The notes under the pieces were generated by a model. That model searched no databases and was not told the origin of the DNA. It worked only from the letters and a program-made list of their open reading frames with translations. The translations under genes were made by a program, and so were the position numbers. Source: Pirellulales bacterium (GTDB lineage Bacteria; Planctomycetota; Planctomycetia; Pirellulales; DATAWG01). From it: 64,000 nucleotides of DNA. Each line of letters starts with the position of its first letter. Position 1 is the stretch's first letter. Of the stretch, positions 52,201 through 61,322 are shown one piece after another. The DNA lies in contig DATAWG010000043.1 of assembly GCA_036267355.1 (NCBI GenBank), positions 1 through 64,000 of the forward strand. The letters run 5' to 3'.

Positions 52201-52648
52201 GCTGCTTGTCTTTCGACCCACTTTGTCCCGGCAGCGGCTGATCGTCTTTCGGCTTCAGGTCCTCCGTCGAAGCCACGCGCAGCTTTTGCACCGCCTTCGT
52301 CAGCACTTCCTGCTCGAATTTTTGCCGCTCAGGGGTGAGATTCTTGGCGTCCTTCAGAAACTGCGTGGTCGAACGCAGCGACTCGTAGATCTTGGCGTAG
52401 GCACCGGCACGCTGATCGCCGGGCAGCTTTTTCACGTCGCCGATTTGCTGTTCCCAACTCGAAAGCGGCGGATATGGAGCCACTTTGCGCGGCAAGGCCC
52501 GCGGTTTTCGCTTAAGCGCTTCGTCGGTCTCGAAACGCAGTTTGCGAGCCATCCGCGGATCGAGACCGTAAAACTTGTTGTTCCACTCGAGCATGACCGA
52601 GGGATCGACCTTCGTGTCTTTCTGCGGTTGCTTTTGGTCGGTGGCCAT
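49250..52648 (-). CDS. Large cytosolic protein with a type II PI4-kinase-like domain and C-terminal repeats
   Basis: ATG 52648 has AGGA upstream; the 1132-residue product lacks a signal peptide or membrane helices. Residues 1-525 are mostly charged helix, probably coiled coil. At about 530-700 lies a kinase-like domain with the ordered motifs of type II phosphatidylinositol 4-kinases and their plant relatives (PI3/PI4-kinase clan, PF00454). These are THIFKPKEGE with candidate ATP-binding Lys548, GGGASREIL, VAPTSVAHLE, VQKIAILDFVSLQADRNCGN with Asp659 and Asn664, and LMPIDGGFSFP with metal-binding Asp680. About 836-1132 holds some six to seven repeats of about 40 residues with a YEQLGGDKA-type core. 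It should transfer phosphate from ATP; lipid, protein or nucleotide as acceptor is unknown. It follows, by 144 bases, the gene at 52793-53620. Confidence 0.75.
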   Translation of the reverse strand: MATDQKQPQKDTKVDPSVMLEWNNKFYGLDPRMARKLRFETDEALKRKPRALPRKVAPYPPLSSWEQQIGDVKKLPGDQRAGAYAKIYESLRSTTQFLKDAKNLTPERQKFEQEVLTKAVQKLRVASTEDLKPKDDQPLPGQSGSKDKQPVKSNDERKKAITARLEAIKEDLKRAEKAPQDTDDLQRALASLHTAKQTLAGAMQGADYDLAESEIAKVEILSSKLAVAESSKRVGEMENIFKAFAANKTPQNEKNNAAIQSAIDGANLSEIKATIDGTITQEAIDGHDANTDGGASKLAAVTAAMKNVLAEQVKLKSGTGTIAGLSTAVTGLQTAAQKYLAEHKNALTKEGKTRVAAAEDMLTRAKTVLETVKSANDQAIAAAHVLKAAAGDGLTYEMIAKVDEMQQSSPHLLPATKSICQFQVYEAKKRLDTAEDARLLKISKPLETMNGNDLTGNMIENVEEALAAAEKTRTLDSALKAQVQNAVKTARLALAAQMQKELADPSLSEKEKIAIRLRRGGAKPPKGKGESDSFFVNGPDGKPTHIFKPKEGENVKEGMVEGGGASREILTSKFNDLIKNSTGLDFGVAPTSVAHLESDQFSKGERSKAKKRVGAVQGAIPNEGNILEMATEDPSKLALIPDEDVQKIAILDFVSLQADRNCGNILIQDQGGQKKLMPIDGGFSFPTPELFKTFSGGMASNGQVGPNRALKGAENAVSQLPQSNKPFTPAMLKAIADMKPDQIVAQMKQATLDLENDAPELNGTVDPRCFDAVGRSIKFLQKAAKHLTPAQLTLVYALDFATILDAKDSDLDSLMDEIVKTAKDKPAFDAEMTNRQQIYDQLGGDKALLAAGWPVNTDIALKLDFKRKIEILQDPGANPPPKPLVQQPPQQQAVHRDEPSEDAVYEQLGGDKAIKEMIAAGDSSVKLTGSLELRINALNKYKTYKDVGGDAIFNEMLQSGDTTVDTKSDFFSRHTAMTTYLDFKAAGGDAELNRLAARKDPRVPKWKANSSNEKHRALRDYKVLEKNGDELDRLGGLDKFAELKLKYYAGGSRLPTVLALLKDYEAFEALGGDNKYHSVVRQWKADSSTLFEDLDAKGKKLRIAIEPFTRLKGGIEGINELDKMIEIINATT

Positions 52649-52792
52649 GATCGGGTTCCTTATCGGGAGCGATTGGAGAGTGCGGAGGACATGCGGCGCC
52701 GCGGGCACACCGCTTCGGCACGATTTCAATTTCGCGAAATAGCGAAGACCAGCATGCCCCGCAAAGCCGCGAGCTTTGCAACCGGCGTCCGA

Positions 52793-53620
52793 CTACTTCT
52801 TGACGGCAATCAGCACTTGCTTGAGCGCCTCGGTCAGCGGGGCGCGGATTTGCACGGCCACGCCGAAAGGGTTGTTCTCGCAGCCGTCGAACGTCTTGGC
52901 GTTGTTGCCCAGATAGGCCAGGGCGGCCTTGATGGCGATTTCCGACTTGTTGCGACCCATCTCCGCTTCGGGAGCCCGGCCGGCCTTCGCGGCGGCAACA
53001 AGCCCCGTCAGCGCGTCGTCGACGGTGTCGGGGAAATCGGCTTGCGCTTGTTGAATGATTCCAGAAATCCCCAACGCCAGATCGTCGCCGGTCGCCTCCA
53101 GCGAACTGACAAGCTTATCGACCGACGACATCGCCGCGGCGGCGGCCTCTTCCCACGTTTGCAACGCGGCTTCATACTTCTGCGTGTCGGGCAATGGCCC
53201 GAGCGGGCCCTTGGAGGCCGACTCGTTTTTGGCGTCGGTCGCTACGGACCCGGTTTGCGTGGGGGGCTGTGCGCCTTCGCCCACCACATCCGGATTCGTG
53301 CTCAGGCGGAATTCGGGATTGACGGACTGGCCGGCGCAATGCTTGGCGATGTTTTTCACGGCGTTGGCCACGGTAGCCGCCGGCAGCTTGGCGACCTCGA
53401 ACACCAACTTACCGTCTTCGCCGAAACAGGCGCCGGTGATAAGAGCCGAGCCACCGGTCCGTTTCTTGGCGTCGGCGATCTCGGCCGGGGGAATTTTTTG
53501 TTTGCCGATCATCAGGGCGCCGTCGGTGCCACCTTTCAGCACGAGGGCGAAGTACAACCGTTTTCCCTTGGCCTGCTTCAGGCCGTCGACCAATTTTTCA
53601 TCGATTTCTTGAACTGCCAT
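52793..53620 (-). CDS. Unrecognised cytosolic protein, partner of the PI4-kinase-like gene (275 aa)
   Basis: ATG 53620 follows AGGGA with good spacing. I do not recognise the family. Residues 1-108 form a compact alpha/beta domain (KRLYFALVLKGGTDGALMIG, KKRTGGSALITGACFGEDGK, VANAVKNIAKHCAGQSVNPE). A disordered proline/serine-rich linker (about 109-145) and a helical bundle (about 150-275; KYEAALQTWEEAAAAAMSSV, SEIAIKAALAYLGNNAKTFD) follow. No signal peptide, membrane helix or enzymatic motif is visible. It is the first gene of a leftward pair with the kinase-like protein, and both are soluble. A role as adaptor, regulator or substrate of the kinase is inference from position only. A palindrome lies 45 bases upstream. 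Confidence 0.7.
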   Translation of the reverse strand: MAVQEIDEKLVDGLKQAKGKRLYFALVLKGGTDGALMIGKQKIPPAEIADAKKRTGGSALITGACFGEDGKLVFEVAKLPAATVANAVKNIAKHCAGQSVNPEFRLSTNPDVVGEGAQPPTQTGSVATDAKNESASKGPLGPLPDTQKYEAALQTWEEAAAAAMSSVDKLVSSLEATGDDLALGISGIIQQAQADFPDTVDDALTGLVAAAKAGRAPEAEMGRNKSEIAIKAALAYLGNNAKTFDGCENNPFGVAVQIRAPLTEALKQVLIAVKK

Positions 53621-53664
53621 GGCGGATTCCCTGGGCCAAATTCCGAATTGCAAGATACCGAGCA

Positions 53665-53688
53665 CCGCTCACGGTCAACGCTGAGCGG
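53665..53688 (-). promoter_or_regulatory. Palindrome upstream of the PI4-kinase-like gene pair
   Basis: CCGCTCA (53665-53671) and TGAGCGG (53682-53688) are perfect inverted repeats with a 10-base spacer, 45-68 bases before ATG 53620. It fits a dimeric operator or a leader hairpin. Confidence 0.45.
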
Positions 53689-53731
53689 CGACACAATCTA
53701 GCGCCGGTAATCGTACGGCTTCCGGCGGAAT

Positions 53732-53763
53732 TCTATACTCGTCTTTGCCGGAGCGATTGTCAA
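53732..53763 (-). promoter_or_regulatory. Possible promoter of the PI4-kinase-like gene pair
   Basis: On the minus strand a perfect -35 box TTGACA (53763-53758) is followed by TATAGA (53737-53732). The 20-base spacing is longer than ideal. The palindrome at 53665-53688 lies just downstream of where transcription would start. Confidence 0.3.
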
Positions 53764-53945
53764 TCAGGCCGATCGCATCTTGATCGCCTAACACATCCCG
53801 GCGTGCTGTGCCTGCGCGGGTCTAAACGTCCGACCCGGCTTGGCGCGATTATTGCTATGTATTGCTATGTATTGAGGGTAATCGGCCTGCGGGCCGGTTT
53901 GGGATTTGTAGGAGCCTGATTTCTGAATTTTTGAAAGGCAGACCA
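53764..53945. other. Intergenic stretch with a 10-bp tandem repeat
   Basis: ATTGCTATGT is repeated twice and a half at 53851-53875. Nothing else stands out before the ribosome site (AAAGG) of the small basic gene. Confidence 0.5.
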
Positions 53946-54131
53946 ATGGCTAAATATGGCAAGAAGGCCGGCGCCGAGGTTAAAAAGGCCCTGCACAAAA
54001 AGAAAAAGGGGACGCAGCATAGCGGCAAATCTGGCAAGAAAGCCAAAAGCAAGAAGCAAGCCATCGCAATCGGACTTTCCAAAGCACGGAAAAAAGGCGC
54101 GAAAGTGCCAAAGAAAAAGAAGAAAAGTTGA
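53946..54131 (+). CDS. Lysine-rich small protein, DUF6496 type (61 aa)
   Basis: ATG 53946 has AAAGG about ten bases upstream. The 61-residue product is extremely basic, with roughly 40 per cent lysine. It carries the conserved block HSGKSGKKAKSKKQAIAIGL followed by SKARKKGAKVPKKKKK, which I recognise as the DUF6496 family. A nucleic-acid-binding role is plausible from charge but not demonstrated. The upstream in-frame ATG codons would add residues of different composition and lack a site. It is a single gene flanked by intergenic stretches, between the kinase-like pair (divergent) and the PEP-CTERM gene (convergent). Confidence 0.85.
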   Translation: MAKYGKKAGAEVKKALHKKKKGTQHSGKSGKKAKSKKQAIAIGLSKARKKGAKVPKKKKKS

Positions 54132-54478
54132 GCGGTCGGCAACCGCAATCTCGCTTTCGGATGCTGCCGCTTATTCCATCCACACGGTCGACGGTTTTGC
54201 GATTCGCAACGCGTCGGAAGCCGACGGGAAATTCAGCCATATCGCGGCGCGAGCAGAATCCGATCGCCGCGGCGAAGTCATTTTTCGGCCGAGCCTTAGG
54301 CGCAGCCAAACCGAGCCGGCTCAACGTGGCGGCCTAGCATCTATTGGAAGGTCCAAACGCACCGGCGATGGCGCGGCAAGCCTAAACGTTGGATTTGAAC
54401 GCATCCCGTCGCCCACATGGAAGAGGAAGATGCCGACACGAAGATTAGCCGATCAGCCTGTTATCCACAATTTGCCGG
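54132..54478. other. Intergenic stretch between convergent genes
   Basis: No gene is supported in these 347 bases. I see no strong terminator hairpin, although both flanking genes should end transcription here. Confidence 0.4.
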
Positions 54479-55228
54479 TTATAACGCCTTCCGGCGACGG
54501 GCGAGGACGAATAAGCCGACGGCGTCCGAGCCGAACAACACGATCGAGGCAGGTTCCGGGACCGCCACGATTTGGAAGCCATTCACGTAGCCGTTGGCCG
54601 TTGCCGTGTCGAAGATCGTCAGCGAGGGGCTTGTCAGGCCGGTAAACAACGCGTAATCACCACCGGGCGTCCCAGATCCCGTCGTGTCGACGCTCTGCGT
54701 GTACAAATAGGTGTTGGCCGTTCCCCTGTCATGGTTGGCGTCTTGAGCGCCGGCGGCCTGACCGTAAACACTGGTGGCTGTGTTGCCGTTGATATACGTC
54801 TGTTCCACACGGCCTGACGCATCGTTCAGTTCATAGACATACACGTCGTATTGGGCATATGGAATATTCGTGATGTTGATCGTCGTATTGCCGTAGACAA
54901 ATCCGTCGTTGAGTTCTTGATCGCCCCCGACGGGGCTGGCTTGGCCGACCGTGTAGGTGCCCGCTCCTGCAAACGTCAACTCGGCGGTGGTTGGCGTGCC
55001 CGTGCCGTCGTTCAGCACGAGATTGCTCCCGGAACCGCCGGTTTCGTTATTGAAATTCGTCTGGAGGATTACGCCGGCAGAATCGGTCGGCGCCAGGCTC
55101 ACCGCGCCGACATTGTTGCCGCCGCCTTCGAAGTTCACGCCAATGATGCCTGCCTGTGACGCCGCAGCCATGCCCAGCCATGCCACACCGGCGGCGAATA
55201 GTTCCCGCAGCAAAAGCTTTGAATTCAT
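54479..55228 (-). CDS. PEP-CTERM sorting-signal protein (249 aa)
   Basis: ATG 55228 begins a signal peptide (MNSKLLLRELFAAGVAWLGM, then AAASQA). The mature part is an asparagine/threonine/glycine-rich beta-strand protein (INFEGGGNNVGAV-like start, YDVYVYELNDASGRVEQTY, PSLTIFDTATANGYVNGF). The C-terminus has VPEPAS, a hydrophobic helix (IVLFGSDAVGLFVLA) and RRRKAL, the tripartite PEP-CTERM signal recognised by exosortases. After cleavage it would be released or anchored at the cell surface; such proteins often associate with exopolysaccharide. No exosortase gene is in the window. A serine-glycine substitution inside the helix (FGSDAVG) is less hydrophobic than usual. Function of the mature domain is unknown. 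Confidence 0.88.
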   Translation of the reverse strand: MNSKLLLRELFAAGVAWLGMAAASQAGIIGVNFEGGGNNVGAVSLAPTDSAGVILQTNFNNETGGSGSNLVLNDGTGTPTTAELTFAGAGTYTVGQASPVGGDQELNDGFVYGNTTINITNIPYAQYDVYVYELNDASGRVEQTYINGNTATSVYGQAAGAQDANHDRGTANTYLYTQSVDTTGSGTPGGDYALFTGLTSPSLTIFDTATANGYVNGFQIVAVPEPASIVLFGSDAVGLFVLARRRKAL

Positions 55229-55815
55229 CGGCGTCTCGCCACGTTTGTGAGATGGAGCCAAAAACAGGCAATGCCCCCCGCATGCCCTACTTGGGTCCCG
55301 CAATTCCTCGCACCCCCCCTCAGACGTCGTATAGTAAGTACAATCTGAAACGGCAGCAAGGAAATTTTCGGCGATTCTTGGCTGATTTTCAGATGAATCA
55401 GGGCTCGCCCGAAAAATAACTTCTCCACAGACCCTTTCCCCCGGCGGGAGAGGGCAGGCTGAGGGGCCGAGTATCGCCGAGAAGCAGCACTTTCGTTCGA
55501 ACCCTGCAACGCTCCGCAGCGGCGGATTGCCCCGCTTGGGCTCCCCTTTACGTGGCGCAAGCCTTTCCGGATAATACCGATGCGCCGGTGGTCGCGAAAA
55601 TACCAACTGGCCGGGCCAAACTTGGCGTGGCGGCGTAGAGTTTTTTGAATGGCCAGACGCATGCTTCCGCGGCGCTGAGCTTTCGCATCGCGCAAAACGA
55701 TTGTCCGAGCCGCCTGGTCGGTGAGTCAAATCTTAGTAGTCATCGGCCCCGGTGCGGCGAGCAATCGGCGTCAAAAAAACCGTTTGGGCGACGATCCAGA
55801 AAGGGATGTGAGCGT
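55229..55815. other. Gene-free stretch before the pyruvate dehydrogenase genes
   Basis: No gene is supported. CCCTTTCCC-CCGGC-GGGAGAGGG (55432-55454) is an almost perfect 9-bp inverted repeat of a form common as dispersed intergenic repeats. The E1 promoter should lie to its right, but no clear boxes were found. Confidence 0.5.
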
Positions 55816-58788
<2,973 letters not shown>

Positions 58789-58945
58789 ACTAGGGCGAGG
58801 GCGAGGGGTTGGTGACGCGCGAGCGGATCGCGGGCTCACGGCCACCGCACCACCTCGGGCTTGTATCCACCTCGCCCATCACCTCAGCCGTAACGCGGCC
58901 CGTCACCAGAGCCCTCACCCTAACCCCTCATCCTAACCCTCGCAC

Positions 58946-60394
58946 ATGGCCACTGAATTCAAGCTTCCTGATTTGGGCGAAAACATTCATTCCGGCGACA
59001 TCGTTAGCCTGCTTGTTAAAGAGGGCGACGCGATCAACCCGCATCAGGATGTGATCGAAATTGAAACCGACAAGGCCGTGATCCCGGTTCCCTGTTCGGT
59101 CGGCGGCAAGATCTCGAAAATTCACGTCAAGCCCGGCCAGACCGTCAAAATCGGCGAAGTGTTGATGACGCTGGAAGAGTCGACCAAGGGAGTCGTTGCA
59201 GCCGGCAAGCCATCCGCAGCGCCCGCCAAGGCGGCCGCAAAACCCACGGCAGCCAAGCCGGCGACGGCGAAGCCCGAGCCGGCCAAACCAGCCGCCGCCA
59301 AGGCAGCGCTCGCCAAACCAAAACCGGCGACCGCTCCGGCGAAGGCAAAGCCGGCCGTAGCCGCCCCCACCGCAGCTCCGGCCGCGGCGCAGCCCTCCGC
59401 TTCCCCGAGAACCGGCGTGCAAACCGGCAACGGCCACTCGGCCGGTCATGTCGTCGAGCCCGCTCAAACTTCTCCGGATGGCGAAGACACGCCGCCGGCT
59501 GAAACCCCTGCCGCGCCCGCCGGCCCCGCCGTGCGGCGATTGGCGCGCGAATTGGGCGTCGATCTATCGCGTGTCAGCGGCAGCGGCACCGGCGGACGAA
59601 TCACGCGCGAAGACGTGATCGGCGCCGTGCGACATGCCACGAGCACTTCCACCGGCCCGATCCCCACGGGCGCCACCGACCGCGATGCGTTTGGAAAAAT
59701 TCATCGCGAACCGATCAGCAAGATGCGCAAAACGATCGCGGCCAATATGGTTCGCTCGTCGTTCACGATTCCGCATCTCACGAATTTCGACGATGCCGAT
59801 ATCACCGAGCTCGAGCGGATTCGCAAAGGGAGCGTGGCCGACTATGCCGGCTCGAACGTGAAGCTCACGTCGCTGGTGTTCGTGATGAAGGCCGTGGCCC
59901 TGTCGCTCAAGCAGCATCCGACGCTCAACGCTTCGCTCGACCTGGAATCGGGCCAGATCATTTACAAGGACTATGTGAATCTGGGCATCGCCGTCGACAC
60001 GGCCCGAGGCTTGGTCGTGCCGGTGCTCCGCGACGTCGACCGGATGACGATTTCGCAGATCGCCCAAGCGCTGACGCTGACGGCCGAGAAGACGAAGGCG
60101 ACGCAATATTCGCTCGACGATCTTCGCGGCGGCTCGTTTACGATCAGCAACCTGGGCGCGATCGGCGGCACGTATTCGACGCCGATCATCAACTATCCCG
60201 AAGTGGCGATTCTCCTAGTCGGCCGCTCGCGCAAGCTGCCCGTGGTCGTCGAAGACCGCATCGAACCGCGCCTAATGATGCCGCTAAGCCTGTCCTACGA
60301 CCACCGCCTGGTAGACGGCGCCGCCGCGGCGCGCTTCTTGAATGAAGTGATCGGCTACCTGCAATCGCCCGGACGAATTCTGTTGGCGCCGTAG
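58946..60394 (+). CDS. aceF: Dihydrolipoamide acetyltransferase, E2 of pyruvate dehydrogenase
   Basis: The 482-residue product carries one N-terminal lipoyl domain (1-80) with the lipoyl-lysine motif IETDKAV (Lys43). A long alanine/proline/lysine linker, the peripheral subunit-binding domain (about 195-230; PAVRRLARELGVDLSRVSGS, GTGGRITREDV) and the catalytic acetyltransferase domain (about 250-482) follow, with DHRLVDG near the end (His453, Asp457). It transfers acetyl groups from lipoamide to CoA and forms the core of the complex. A second linker rich in Pro/Thr/Ser lies between 140 and 195. It lies downstream of aceE, probably in one operon; no E3 (dihydrolipoamide dehydrogenase) gene follows. 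Spacer 58789-58945 contains CCCTCACCC/CCTAACCCC-type degenerate repeats. Confidence 0.95.
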   Translation: MATEFKLPDLGENIHSGDIVSLLVKEGDAINPHQDVIEIETDKAVIPVPCSVGGKISKIHVKPGQTVKIGEVLMTLEESTKGVVAAGKPSAAPAKAAAKPTAAKPATAKPEPAKPAAAKAALAKPKPATAPAKAKPAVAAPTAAPAAAQPSASPRTGVQTGNGHSAGHVVEPAQTSPDGEDTPPAETPAAPAGPAVRRLARELGVDLSRVSGSGTGGRITREDVIGAVRHATSTSTGPIPTGATDRDAFGKIHREPISKMRKTIAANMVRSSFTIPHLTNFDDADITELERIRKGSVADYAGSNVKLTSLVFVMKAVALSLKQHPTLNASLDLESGQIIYKDYVNLGIAVDTARGLVVPVLRDVDRMTISQIAQALTLTAEKTKATQYSLDDLRGGSFTISNLGAIGGTYSTPIINYPEVAILLVGRSRKLPVVVEDRIEPRLMMPLSLSYDHRLVDGAAAARFLNEVIGYLQSPGRILLAP

Positions 60395-60486
60395 GGCCCT
60401 GTGGTCAGTCGGGCGAGCCACGCCGGCAGCAACGCGATCGAAGAGCGCGGGCAGAATTTCCTGAAGTCCAATGAGGATCAAGTAAT

Positions 60487-60783
60487 TCAAGGGCGAAGTG
60501 TCGGAGACGACGATCGTTGGTCCGGCGACCTGTGCAGGGCACTAATCTGCCCATCAAGTTCTTCGCGCGTCAGTAGATCCTCAGTGACGTCGTGCCGCTT
60601 CAGCAACGCATCGGTTTCGTAGCGGAATACGCCCAGGCTTTCCGCAAGCTTGCCGTGGGATAGTCGCCCTTGCCGGTAGAGTTCGACCAGTGCGGCTTCC
60701 TTTGCGGCGGCACCCAATTCCCACAACTCGCGGCGGAATTGTTGTTCAACATCGTCGGGCAATTGAAATGAAACGGTCTGCAT
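60487..60783 (-). CDS. UPF0175 antitoxin-like protein (97 aa)
   Basis: ATG 60783 has AGGAG upstream. The 97-residue product matches UPF0175 (PF03683): MQTVSFQLPDDVEQQFRREL, then AAAKEAALVELYRQGRLSHG, KLAESLGVFRYETDALLKRH, a short helix-turn-helix-like pattern. UPF0175 proteins are commonly antitoxins or small DNA-binding regulators paired with PIN-like (DUF3368) toxins. No intact toxin gene is adjacent downstream; a PIN-domain fragment lies about 130 bases upstream on the opposite strand. It may therefore be an orphan antitoxin left from a decayed module. The C-terminus (SPDQRSSSPTLRP) is not conserved-looking. Confidence 0.75.
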   Translation of the reverse strand: MQTVSFQLPDDVEQQFRRELWELGAAAKEAALVELYRQGRLSHGKLAESLGVFRYETDALLKRHDVTEDLLTREELDGQISALHRSPDQRSSSPTLRP

Positions 60784-60910
60784 CACGAGATTCTCCTGGC
60801 AATAATTGTAACGCCATCCGACGGCCGCTTGCCTCGGTGCCATGTCCTCTTTGATCGTGGTCGCGTGAACCGGTTGGCGACAGCCACCGCGTCATAATTG
60901 ACGCCCTGCT

Positions 60911-61060
60911 TTTGTGGCGAGGCCGAGGCGTATCGGGGCGGCCATCCGCGCGGCGACGCCGATATCATCATCGCCGCGACGGCGCTGGAATCAAACTGGA
61001 CGCTCGTCACCGGCGACATCGCCCATTTCGGCTGGATTCCGGGTTTGGTCGTTGCAGCTC
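60911..61060 (+). pseudogene. C-terminal remnant of a PIN-domain (VapC-like) toxin
   Basis: Translation in one frame gives GHPRGDADIIIAATALESNW and TLVTGDIAHFGWIPGL. This is the final third of a PIN domain, with the acidic GDADIIIAA and TGD motifs and the FxWIPGL ending. The N-terminal catalytic aspartate region is missing and no start with a ribosome site exists, so it is a relic. It reads opposite to the UPF0175 gene. Confidence 0.6.
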
Positions 61061-61322
61061 GCGCTAGTGGCCATTGTGATGGCCGCCCAACGTGACGAAT
61101 CTTGGCGGTCGAAATTCTCTGACTCATGCGGAGTCTCGTCCGCATCGCTTCTAACGCAATCCGCCACCATTTCCGCGTTCTCTGCTAGCATCCAATCTAG
61201 GTGGGATAGGCTCGTATAGGTCGAATTTCGCGGTTCAGGTAGAATGGCTGGCGATGCGGATTGAAATGCATTTCTGGCCGTCGGGGGTTTGGGCGGCGTA
61301 TAGTTCTCAGGAGGAGGAAGCC

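Noticed and set aside
51428-53701. Long open frame (757 codons) on the plus strand opposite the kinase-like gene pair
   Set aside because: It mirrors the two well-supported minus-strand genes, spans their intergenic gap, and its translation is Arg/Gly/Leu-rich without family features; a GC-driven antisense shadow.
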